Shown: in pieces, positions 12,210-22,187 of the stretch
How the letters are laid out: each line of letters opens with the position of its first letter
How positions within the stretch are numbered: position 1 is the first letter of the stretch
Assembly (NCBI GenBank): GCA_949126835.1
Contig: OX421506.1
Location: forward strand, 26,063,301 to 26,127,300
Length of the DNA: 64,000 nucleotides
Direction of reading: 5' to 3'
Source: Anisus vortex
Lineage: Eukaryota; Mollusca; Gastropoda; Planorbidae
Program-made: the position numbers and the translations under genes
Notes under the pieces: model-generated
Told to the model about the DNA's origin: nothing
What the model saw: only the letters and a program-made list of their open reading frames with translations
Databases searched by the model: none

Positions 12210-12406
12210 CAGGGGTCGGCACATTTTTTGTAATTGTGTGCCAAAATAAGATTTCCAATCCATTCAGCGTGCCAACAGCCTAAAAGTCACCCTGTTCTTT
12301 TCTTGTAGAAAAGACTTGCATTGGCTTTTTAAGGAGTCTTTGGCGTGTCATTGAAAATTGCTCTACTTGCCAAGTAGGCACACGCTCCGTAGGTTGCCGA
12401 CCCCTG
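12210..12406 (-). mobile_element. 200-bp hAT-like MITE, complete copy
   Basis: Perfect ends CAGGGGTCGG...CCGACCCCTG at 12210-12219 and 12397-12406. TCTATTG occurs just outside both ends, offset by two bases on the right, consistent with a roughly 8-bp target duplication. It has the same family words as the copy at 11534, in opposite orientation. Confidence 0.85.
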
Positions 12407-14337
12407 CAGTCTATTGCATATACTTATAATTGATAGGCGCTTCTTTTAAAAACAGGGGTGAGCAACAAGACTCGCCAAGATTCTTTGTGTAGCATCCACA
12501 CATGAGTCGCCGCTTATGGCCCCCTTCTTTTCCAACCCCGTTGGCCGTGGATAATCCGTTAAAGTACACACAAAAAAACACCTCTATATATTGTCATGAA
12601 ACTATAGTAAACAATTTCAGCTTCGTTATTAGTCCCAGACTTTAACTTTATTAGATTCCTCGTTTAATGATTATATGCTTAATTCTTTAACTTTAATTAA
12701 ACCACAATTATGTACATTTAAAATACAAGAGAGAAATAGCGAAAATCAACAATGGGAAATTAAAAAAAAAAATTATTGCTATTTTCTCTCTTTTTTATTT
12801 GTTTTTCGTGCCATTTCAAAATGCCTCGTCAATTGGGACGTGATAAAAATAACATTAACCTGGTTTCAAAATGAAGGCAAGCTCTCGAAAATTGCGTACA
12901 ATTTCTATATAATTTATATTATGTTTCTTAAATGCTATTTTTTGCGATATAAATACTAGTTGTCAAAGAAATATAAAAAAAAATATAACTTTCATCATTG
13001 CGTAAAAGAAAAATAATAATGGTTATTTATATTGCGCTACTATCCAGGCTATCACATTTAATTTAGTATTCTCAGTGCGCTCTGGGTATAAATTGCAGTA
13101 GCAGAATAATGGTACATAAGGCACACAGTAACTAGTTAAGGAGAAAGGTATTTAATCTCTTTAAAAACCCTTTTTTTAGTCTCAAAATCTCTGTGTCGGG
13201 GCAAGCTGTTACATAGTGAATGCGCCAGATATTCCACCGAGTGCACTCCAAAAGAAATCAAACTGGGAATTCTTAGGAGTGACTTTGGTGAGGAGCTAAG
13301 TACATTTGATTGCGCATGCTTGAATATTATTTCGTAGGAAGGTGCAGACACAATATTTTATACACACTCAAAACTCAAAACAAACAGATGGCTTCGGGTG
13401 AAATGATAATATACAATTATACAAAAGACTTCACGAAAAGAAAATTTGGAAACCCTGGTCGAGACCATTAGACATAATATTTAACTTTTTCATCAAATAT
13501 TGCAGTTGAATTGTGTTCATTAAAAAATATTAATTGAGTGCACTATTTCATCTTTTCTTTCTTTTATTATTGATTTTTATGTATCTAAACTTACTAACTA
13601 TAATTAGGCTATGTAACATTAAAAACTCTTCTTTATTTTGAAACCAGGTTAAAATTATTTTTGTCACATTGACTACTAATTATAATTAGGAAAACGTGCA
13701 AACTATTATTAGGTAAACTTAAAATCTATTTGTATGTAAGTAATCTAACTATAATTTGGCAAATTACAACTATTTTTGAGTAAAATTAAAACCAATTTTA
13801 AAACAAGCATACTAGCTATAATTAGAACAATTTACAACTTTTATTTGGAAAACCTAGAAACTGTAATTACCTAAACGTATAAAGTTAACTTAGTTAAACG
13901 TACAAAATAAAATTAGTTAAACTTACAAACGAGGTTACAATTTCATTGCACAAAGAAGAACAGACTAATTTAAATAAAGTTGTGTTCCTTTTAATTATAA
14001 AGCCGCTTAGAGTGTATACAAATAGCAAGCACATACAGCAAACATATATTTTTTTAATAACAAACAAGCTAGACACTAAGATGCACTATCTAAATTGTAT
14101 TATTTATTGTTATTTATTTAGATTGGCCAACCCTTTTTTTAACCATTGACTACCCCTGAAGTATAAAAATTAATAGCATTCATCAAAAAAAAAATGTGTG
14201 ATGCATACAAGAAGTAAACAGTATAAGTAAACACTTTAAATAATTTCTTTTTTCAAGACTTGATTTCGGTTCATGTATTTCCTTAGCCAAACGTTAATTT
14301 TTCCTGAACAATATGATTAAGTAATGTGTTAATACAA
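12407..14337. other. AT-rich spacer between GIMAP-1 and GIMAP-2
   Basis: No gene is supported. Contents seen: the module at about 13012-13090 (see 10742) and a loosely periodic stretch at 13590-13930 in which AACTATAATTAG/AAACT words recur. A 71-codon minus-strand frame at 13136-13351 has no recognisable motif. Confidence 0.4.
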
Positions 14338-14530
14338 AAACTATAATAAGATGGACCGCTTGCTCTATTTTTTGAGCTTATATATACTTTTTTTTTTTCC
14401 GAGCGCATACGATAACGTTGTCTTAAATGACTCCCACGCTACTACGTCTGCCTAAATGTTTTCGCTGTATACAACTTTCGATCTTAATTTTTAATTGAGA
14501 AAATCATAGCGATTAAATAAAACGAAGTGT
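14338..14530 (+). mobile_element. Partial copy of the GATGGACCGCTTG MITE
   Basis: It begins CTATAATAAGATGGACCGCT and includes TTGAGAAAATCATAGCGA. Both are shared with the element at 41119-41762. Homology fades after about 14530, so the right terminal inverted repeat is missing. Confidence 0.65.
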
Positions 14531-15037
14531 ACAGTGCAAAAGGGAATCGGGAATTCCGAAAAGAAGTCATTCGAGTCGTAGAAGAAATAAATTAAAGCAA
14601 TAAATGAGATAACAGATCTAAAAAATATAGATATAGTGATATAGCCCAAGTAAAGAGGCGACATTTCAGAGTTGACCATTCTATAATGAATGTTGATGAA
14701 TGTTACTCCAAATTTTCAATTTGTTATCATGGAAAAAACTATGTAGAGGCATTTATAAAAATATATTCATTAGTGGTCACATTATATAAATGTATAAAAT
14801 ATAAATATATATTATACAAATATAAAAATGCTGCAAAGTGCTGCATTTATTATTATTTTATTTTGAATTAGGTACTGGCGATAGTCAAAATCCTTTTCTC
14901 CACCACTTTATGGTGAGAAAGCGATCTAGTTGTATATAGTATTCTAAATTTATATCGCGATCTATATATTCGTCAGTATTGGTGCTCACAATTTCGAACT
15001 GCTGAAAATTGCCGTAATCAATATTATTTATAAAGAT
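14531..15037. other. 3' flank of GIMAP-2
   Basis: AT-rich sequence with no supported gene; short antiparallel frames here lack motifs. Confidence 0.4.
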
Positions 15038-16288
15038 TTATTCACTTAAAAAAGTAAAATAAAAAACAACAACAAAAGCAACAACAAATAAGACCACGAC
15101 ACGTTCTTTTCGCAAAAGCGTGGTGTATCTTCTCTGCCCACTCTGGACTTGTTGTGGTGTTCTGTGCCCACTATGGACTTGCTGTGGTGTTCTGTGGTCT
15201 ACGATCATTGGATTATTGTACCTGGGCTCGTCAGATCGGTATCGGAAATTATCATCACTTCTTATAACACCTGACGTGGCTTGTGAAAATGGATCCCGCC
15301 CAGGGTGATTCTGACTGTCCCGCCCAGGGCGATTCAGACTGTCCAGCTGAGCCTTTTCCTGTTGTAGCTGCTGGTTTCGTTCACAAGTCTTCAACTTAAT
15401 GTTTACATCCATTTTGAAAACCTTCAAGACGTTTAGGGGCTGCTGAATGTTATCTGGCCCATGGTATCTTTTTGATAAGTTCTGCTCGAACTCATTGACC
15501 TGATTCAGAACGTCGTTGTAAGATTGAATCTGTTTAGTGACATCCAGAAAAGATTGAATGTTTCTCACGATGTTTCGCTTGCCATCAAGGAAATCATTTG
15601 TCTCTTTCAAAATACTTGGCATTTTCGTTTCTATTATGAGTTTTTGCAAATCTGAATCCGCTGCCCTGAAGTCGCCCTCATTGTATTGCATATTTCTTGG
15701 GACCATCTTTATAAGCTCAGAAACTTGTGAATCTTTCACACGTTGGTCGTTCGTTCTGTTATTGAACGCAACACATCTGTAATTGCATTCTTGGAACAAG
15801 TTCTTTATTTCACCTTCCTGTTGCTGGCACCATTCTCTAAAACTCAAATTTTCATCTTCGTTATCAATTTCAAAGTTATCGCCATGAGTCATTATGCAGA
15901 CACCAAAATCTCTAATGACATTTTTACCAAGAATCCCTTTGATAATTTTAATCAACTCACTTTCTTGCCTTGTAAACCGTGTTCCATATTTGAGTAGAAT
16001 AACTAACGCTGAGAATTTGTAGTTGCACAAACTCAAACCTTTTTTAATGTTCTCTATGGATAAGTTTAGAACCTCCTCTGCACTTCTGTCTGTATCTACC
16101 CCTGGGCCATCCACAGCGTTGATTTTGACATTTTGGAAAGTACTCCCTGCAAATGCAAACTCTGAGCTTGAAGAAAACGTAGAAGCTGTTGTCTTAAACG
16201 CTTGTTTTCCAAGGATAGAATTCCCTGTTGCACTTTTCCCATTCCCAGCACTGCCAACAAGAAGCAATGTTAATTCCCTGGTTACCAT
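15038..16288 (-). CDS. GIMAP-2: AIG1-family GTPase with C-terminal membrane anchor
   Basis: A 416-residue GIMAP-family GTPase. P-loop GSAGNGKS at residues 12-19, G3 DGPG at 60-63, G4 THGD at 134-137 and FNNRT at 175-179 are all present. The middle is near-identical to GIMAP-1 up to about residue 310. It is followed by a polar linker containing two HRTPQQV-type repeats around residues 365-385. The last 18 residues before the final SE (about 397-414) are V/F/L/A-rich with no charges and are preceded by LLRKER, the pattern of a tail-anchored protein with a basic cytosolic flank. The GTPase domain would then face the cytosol on an ER, mitochondrial or lysosomal membrane; which one cannot be told. 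The start ATG follows a poly-T TAG acceptor directly. Confidence 0.94.
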   Translation of the reverse strand: MVTRELTLLLVGSAGNGKSATGNSILGKQAFKTTASTFSSSSEFAFAGSTFQNVKINAVDGPGVDTDRSAEEVLNLSIENIKKGLSLCNYKFSALVILLKYGTRFTRQESELIKIIKGILGKNVIRDFGVCIMTHGDNFEIDNEDENLSFREWCQQQEGEIKNLFQECNYRCVAFNNRTNDQRVKDSQVSELIKMVPRNMQYNEGDFRAADSDLQKLIIETKMPSILKETNDFLDGKRNIVRNIQSFLDVTKQIQSYNDVLNQVNEFEQNLSKRYHGPDNIQQPLNVLKVFKMDVNIKLKTCERNQQLQQEKAQLDSLNRPGRDSQNHPGRDPFSQATSGVIRSDDNFRYRSDEPRYNNPMIVDHRTPQQVHSGHRTPQQVQSGQRRYTTLLRKERVVVLFVVAFVVVFYFTFLSE

Positions 16289-16310
16289 CTAGAAAAAAAA
16301 AAAAAAAAAG
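16289..16310 (-). promoter_or_regulatory. Splice acceptor of 5' UTR intron, GIMAP-2
   Basis: A run of about 17 T then CTAG precedes the ATG on the minus strand. A possible donor (TTAAG followed by GTAATT) lies at 19523-19518, in a context like the GIMAP-1 donor candidate. Confidence 0.65.
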
Positions 16311-16424
16311 AAAATACAAAAATAAATACATTGATATATACTAGTCAGTTTTCCCGGAGTTGCAAAAACAAAAACAAAATATTTAAATAATTTAGAAGAA
16401 TACAAAAAAAAAGTATAATATATG

Positions 16425-16500
16425 ACTTCACTCCTAGGACACACGGATTAAAGGCCTGATACTCTCTCGACTAAGCTATTAAGGCAATGATTATTTCCAA
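16425..16500. repeat. Intron block shared with GIMAP-3
   Basis: Words such as ATATGACTTCACTCCTAGGA, TTAAAGGCCTGAT and GACTAAGCTATTAAGGCAA align with 23818-23895, in the same orientation and at the same distance upstream of the coding exon. This is best explained by tandem duplication that included intron sequence. Confidence 0.65.
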
Positions 16501-16999
16501 CTTTGAATTAAAACATAAGGTTGAAAAAATAAAATAAAATTTTATCAGACTTTATTGACAAAGTGTATTCATAAATAAAATTTAAAAAGCAATAATAGGT
16601 GACTCTCTAAATAATCTCTGAATAGCAAGGCCATCTAAGAAATTATTTTTTTTAACTGGATGTAGACCAAAAGATAGATGCCACGCGTATTTAAATAACT
16701 CAATTAGATGAACGGCACATATTAAGATTTACATTCAGTTTGACATAATATATTGACTAATATTTTTTTTTCTTTACTGTACTACATTGCAGTTATAATT
16801 TTAATCTTAACAATGTCCTATAGCTAAAACTATTTTGTCAACAAAATGTAATTCTTTCGCATCTTGCATTTACTACATGATTTATTATAATACTTTAGAC
16901 ATAACCCTAGGTGCATAGCGTGTAGTGAAAAAATGTTGTTGTTTTTTTTAATACTAGATTATAATGTTCTGAGAACACGGTAGAACTTATAGGCACACA

Positions 17000-18594
17000 C
17001 AGGCCCCACGAGAGGGGGGTACAGCCGGTACGCCGTACCGGGGCCCATAAGAGCTTAGGGGGCCCATGAATATAAAATTTTAAAATTAAATTGACAATTA
17101 CTTAAGTAATAGCTTTAAAGTCTTTATTATTGATCTCAGAATAACTGACATTATGTTAACATATTATTTTATCCCAAATGTAGAACAATGAGAAACGTAT
17201 ACTGACGTGAAGAGGAATTGATACGTAGTAATCATACAAACTAGGTAGTTATTGTAATGTTTTAAAATATACATATACATTCTTTAGTCATAAAATATTT
17301 ATATAATTTTTAACTATCTTGTGTAATTTGATCATTTCAGAGTTGTAAGCCATTTTATTTCTAAAAGGAAACAAATAAGAAACATTTTATAAATATTAAT
17401 GTAAACAATAAAGGGTAAATTATCTCCCTTCAATTAAATTATCCAAATTTGATGCTAATAATACTAAGCGAGTTATTTGTTTTAATATAACTGTTTTACT
17501 TCTGAAAATGCTCATCTATCTACATTGGCCTTAAATTAAAGAAATAATAATTAATGTTTTGAAATTGATTTCACGGAAAAATATGTCCAGTTTCAATGCA
17601 AATCCATTCCAATGGCCCAACACTTCAAGTGCTTTTAGACCCAGTCTTGTAAATGTAAATTTAACTCACTAAAACGTGGTCGCCCATGTCATTCAGAAAA
17701 ATTGGCTTCAACAGTCAGTTCTCCTCATTCAATAATGGATTTTTTTTTCTTTAATGTACATCTTAATTGTTTCCAAACAAGAAACGAATCTATCCAAGAC
17801 TTTACCTATACTCCGTGTGACTTTCTTCTAGAAGGGACTTGAGAAACTATACAATTGACTATCTTAACAATAGTTTCAATCACAGATCGCAAGTCCAATG
17901 ATGGGAGCTTTGCATACAAACATTCCTGAACTAAAACAGTTGACGTCCAGTGTGATTCCTATGTAGTTCGCCATGCAGCACCCACTAATTACGCTGACAT
18001 ACGTTGTTTTCACAATATTCTTGGAGGTCTCTAGCTTGCCACTGAAAATCGTTCTGCGTGCCAAGTCTGGCACGCGTGCCTTAGGTTGCCAACCCCTAGT
18101 ATACTTGAACATTTAGTTAAAGATTCAAATAAGCCTCTAGTTGTAATATATGGCCTAATTATTTTCGATAGCATTTAGGATATCTTTTTATTATTTTTCT
18201 TATCTTATCTTGTCTCCAAAGACACTTACTAATATAGACCTATATATATATATAGAGAGAGACCTGTAATATTATTTGCAAGATCAATGGGCCTACTGAA
18301 GCGGGGGAACAATTACAATAATTTAAACTAAGACATATATACTTGATTAATGTATTTCTGTAATAGACTTGTAAGGCTGTGATTGAAATTATTACTCTAA
18401 TGGTAAATGGTAACACTTATGACAATTTCACAAAATGGTCCACAGACCTTTTAAAAAGATTCCTGATTTTTCAAACGTATGCAATACAAATATATCATCT
18501 AGATATGACTAGTGTTAGAAAAAAAAAGTGGGGCGTCGGTGGGGGCCCAGAAAAGATCTCGTACCGGCATCTTTTATTTCTCTCGACGGCCCTG
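17000..18594. mobile_element. hAT-like DNA transposon with perfect 8-bp target duplication
   Basis: GGCACACA at 16992-16999 and again at 18595-18602 flanks the element. Its ends are CAGGCCCCACGAGAGG and, read inward from the right, CAGGGCCGTCGAGAGA: imperfect inverted repeats beginning CAGG, as in hAT elements. Both ends carry related subterminal words (GTACCGGGGCCC at left, GGGGGCCCAG and GTACCGGCA at right). No transposase is readable, so it is non-autonomous or deleted. A 200-bp-MITE fragment lies inside at 18030-18105. Confidence 0.85.
18030..18105 (-). mobile_element. Fragment of 200-bp MITE nested in hAT-like element
   Basis: GAAAATCGTTCTGCGTGCC, CTGGCACGCGTGCC and AGGTTGCCAACCCCTAG match one end of the family described at 11534. 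The other half is absent. Confidence 0.75.
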
Positions 18595-19094
18595 GGCACA
18601 CATAATACACTTAGCTTTTCTTTTCATGTACTGTAAAACTTCTAAACTTTGCGCTACCTATTATATGGCTTTGCGAACTGAAGTACACTGTATTGTTTCC
18701 CTTGATTCTCACTTGAATACGATTTTTAAGGATACGGTACGAAATAGAATACTTGTACAGTATTTTTTCAAAGTTTCTCACATGAATAACTGACTGTGTA
18801 CTTGCATTTCGTGCCACATCTTTCTGTATATCGTAAACAATTTTAATATCTATTTCGAATTGTGTTTAATTTGTTTTTAAAACCTTTCGTGTGTCTAATA
18901 AGCGTGTATAGGATATAGGCGATAAGTAAAATAAACCTTTGTTGATTGTCCTTCCAAAATGAGCATAATATATAGAATTGAGACGACCTCTCGATATGGA
19001 AGGTATTAGGCCTACTTTATATACAGGAGATCAGCTCAATCAAACGTGTACACTGTTACAATGTTTGTAATGTGTATGGCGGTATGGGCCAAAT
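18595..19094. other. Spacer
   Basis: No feature recognised. Confidence 0.4.
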
Positions 19095-19335
19095 GGACAT
19101 ATTAGTGCTCAGTGCATTCATAAACAATTTTATTGTGCACAGTGCATTCATAAACAAGTTTATTGTGCCCGGTGCATTCATAAACAATTTTATTGTGCAC
19201 GGTGCATTCATAAACAAGTTTATTGTGCACGGTGCATTCATAAACAAGTTTATTGTGCACGGTACATTCATAAACAAGTTTATTTTGCACGGTGCATTCA
19301 TAAACAAGTTTATTGTGCACGGTGCATTCATAGAC
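19095..19335. repeat. 30-bp minisatellite, about 8 copies
   Basis: The unit GTGCATTCATAAACAAGTTT plus ATTGTGCACG recurs every 30 bp with few changes. Because 30 is a multiple of 3 and the unit lacks stops in several frames, long open frames appear on both strands. They are not genes. Each unit carries the palindrome GTGCAC. Confidence 0.95.
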
Positions 19336-20073
19336 AAAGCTCCATTTGAGACATACACACAGCTACCGCTTTTTTAATTGTAATATTATATACATGTTTT
19401 ACAGCCATACTTACAGACATATAAACATAAAGTCATAAGTTAATGGTCAGACTACTAATTATATAAACAGGATTTGACGGACAGAAGTACACATTAAAAA
19501 AACAACAACAAATATTAAATTACCTTAAGATTTCTTTAGTCTGCTTAAACTCTGACAATTAGATTTGTGTATGACACGGTAGTTCTCTCTTTTCAGGTAT
19601 GAAATATTTCCCCGGGAGAAAAAGAACACACACAATCAAAGGCCGATGGCACTTGTATTCAGTGGTTTTCTTGGAAAATATTATGAAACAGTAAACCGTG
19701 TTGTTTGTTTTTTTTGGGTTTTTTTTTTGTAAACCCTTCCCTCGAAATCGTTTCGGTCGACAATAATGAGAAGGTAGCGCATAAATCATAAATCTAACAC
19801 ACGAAACATTAAACTACAAATATTTCTTTTTTATGTATTTTATGTTTTGATTTTGTAATATTTCATCAGTAGTCCTTCATAGCCTATTAATTTTATATAT
19901 TATTTTATGTGTATATATGTGTGATATTGATATTAAAAGCCCTGGCATATACATAATTGTTTGGGAAAATTATTTATGAATGTGTTTTTTTTAGCCTAGT
20001 AGGCTTATTATGAAATAAATAAATCTGTAAATAAGACGAATCTGTTAAAAAGGTTATATGATATGGTCTAGAG
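19336..20073. other. Spacer
   Basis: AT-rich sequence with homopolymer T tracts near 19705-19730. No gene is supported. A possible 5' UTR donor for GIMAP-2 lies at 19518-19523. Confidence 0.4.
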
Positions 20074-20433
20074 CAGGGGTCTCAAACACGCGACCCGCAT
20101 GTGGCCCACCAAGTGGACTTTTGTGGCCCGCCAGTAAGCAAAAAAAAAAATTTACTATTGGAGAAATTTAGACAGCTAGTACTGATACACACCAAATTGT
20201 ATTGTTAATTTTATATACATAACATTCTTAATAGTAATAATAATGTAGGCCTAAATTGGCATATTATTAGTGAGAAGTAGTAAAAATAGTTAAGATATAT
20301 AAAGTGTTTTTTGTTAACTAGGGTCGGGTTGTTGGGGTGGGGGTGGGGGTGGGGTGGAGGGGGCATTGCGGTCTTTGACACATCTCTTAAGTGATAAAAT
20401 GGCTCATACCTTCATCCGAGTCTGAAACCCCTG
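20074..20433 (+). mobile_element. 360-bp hAT-type MITE (CAGGGGTCTCAAAC family)
   Basis: Ends are CAGGGGTCTCAAAC and, inverted, CAGGGGTTTCAGAC. The flanking octamers GTCTAGAG and CTCTAGGG match at 6 of 8. The interior includes CATGTGGCCCACCAAGTGG and GTGGCCCGCC; a fragment of the same family is at 34745-34793. It is non-coding. Confidence 0.85.
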
Positions 20434-20780
20434 CTCTAGGGTTTACATTAATGTTAAGTTTATTTTCAGAAACAAAAATTTCTATTTATTTCTTATATAT
20501 AATTGTTTTAATTTTTTTATTATTATTGCATAACAACACATAGAATATATAAAAACACATGGAAACAACATAGTATTTTTAATAAAAAATTTTAACAGCA
20601 TTTTATTTAATTAATCTTCCGAAGATTTTGTCCTTAGATACGGGCATATTTAGATAAAAATACAAAACCAAATATAATATAACGTCACAACATTAGGAAA
20701 AAAAAAAGAAAATATTGCTCCATACCAAAACAAACGTAGGTCCTATTGACTGTATTTTATAAAGAGAGAAAGTCACAAAT

Positions 20781-21000
20781 GAATCGTAGTCAACTCAATC
20801 CTAGGCATCTTCTGTTGTACAATTGAATCGTAGTCAACTCAATCCTAGGCATCTTCTGTTGTACAATTGAATCGTATTCAACTCAGTCCTAGGCATCTTC
20901 TGTTATACAATTGAATCGTAATCAACTCAATCCTAGGCATCTTCTGTTATACAATTGAATCATAGTGAACACAATCTTATACATCTTCTGATATACATTA
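20781..21000. repeat. 44-bp tandem repeat, 5 copies
   Basis: GAATCGTAGTCAACTCAATC begins units at 20781, 20825, 20869, 20913 and 20957. The last copy is the most diverged. Confidence 0.95.
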
Positions 21001-21109
21001 GCCATCTGATGATTTTATCTTGTGACACCATATAAATAATTTATTCATTAAATTGTGCCCTTTGATGCTACCAAGACCTAAAGACAGAGTCAAAGCGCAC
21101 AATTACAAT

Positions 21110-21290
21110 CCCTTCGCATACTACGGGACTGTGTGGCAAACACAATGCCCAGCTGCCTTAATTTGTACCCAATAAACGTAAGTAGTCTCAAGGTAATCTC
21201 AAAGACACTATCAAGAGCCAGAAGGGGGGGGGGGGATCCAAGCATTTACCTGGATTAGAACTCTGGATCTCTGGTTTGTTATCTTAACGT
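21110..21290 (-). repeat. Probable SINE (family 3), diverged
   Basis: CTACGGGACTGTGTGGCA and AATGCCCAGCTGCCTT match words in the copy at 24596-24778 (GGGGATTGTGTGGACTGC, AATGCCCAGTCGCCTT). A G-run interrupts the middle. The tRNA-like head is recognisable only in the other copy. Confidence 0.5.
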
Positions 21291-21658
21291 GCACCATTTA
21301 AAAGCAATCATTAAGTGTACCGAAAGAAAAACAGTTGAAACTGATTCGGTAGGGTTTCGAGTGGGGGAAGTTTTATAGAATCTGTTGCCCAGAGCTTAAC
21401 ATTATGTGCTCCATATGATGACGCAAAGTGGGTCAATTAGCCTTACCACTTACCGAATGTCGGTTCACCAGAAATGAATATTAATGCATACAAATGTTTG
21501 CTAAGTTAATAATAAAACATATTTTAAATAGGGAAACATGGCATACATCAATACAAAATCAATATGTCGCCTTGTGTATTATTCAAAGAAACATTGACAT
21601 TTTTTTTATTTAAAAAGAGTATAATTTTTAAAGCAACCTTTGTTACACAAAGTGATTT

Positions 21659-21661
<3 letters not shown>

Positions 21662-21741
<80 letters not shown>
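21662..21741. repeat. (TA)n microsatellite
   Basis: About 40 uninterrupted TA units. The poly-isoleucine/tyrosine frames on both strands are artefacts. Confidence 0.98.
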
Positions 21742-21744
<3 letters not shown>

Positions 21745-22187
21745 TCATAATATTTACCGAACTTATATACAATGTTTTCTACAGAAATTAAAGTATAGAA
21801 TTAAAAGATATAGATATTGAAACGAAATAGGAGTTAGAGAAGATAGCCAGAGACTGGAGGACATGGAAAGATTATTTTGATGGCCTATTCTCCACTAGGA
21901 GTTGATAATGGCGAAGAAGAAGAAAAAGAACAAAATAGAAACCGAAATAAAAAAAAAATTCTAAGAACAATAATTTCTATTACGGAGATCACGTCCTACC
22001 TGCAGCACATAAACGTTCAAAATCAATCAGGGACCATAAAATAAATATAAAAAATTGTGATTATTTCCTTGAAATGTTGATAGTCTAGCATTAAAAAGTT
22101 TTAAAAGCTTTTGGTTTACACAAAAAAAAAAAGACATAGTGTAGGGCCTATCTATATTTAATAACAAAAAAAAACTTTTTGGGCAAT
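21742..22187. other. 3' flank of GIMAP-3
   Basis: AT-rich; contains short purine-rich (GAA)n sequence near 21908-21930. No gene is seen. Confidence 0.4.

Noticed and set aside
11215..13461. Single hAT element from CAGGGGTTCCC at 11215 to GGAAACCCTG at 13461
   Set aside because: The ends look related, but the flanking octamers do not match and the interior holds other complete elements; the evidence is too weak.
19056..19377. Frames of 72-101 residues over the 30-bp minisatellite
   Set aside because: They arise because the period is a multiple of three; both strands are open at once.
19095..21000. CRISPR-like array
   Set aside because: The 30-bp and 44-bp repeats are contiguous, without unique spacers, and the genome is eukaryotic.
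21548..21791. Poly-IY reading frames
   Set aside because: Translation of a (TA)n microsatellite.
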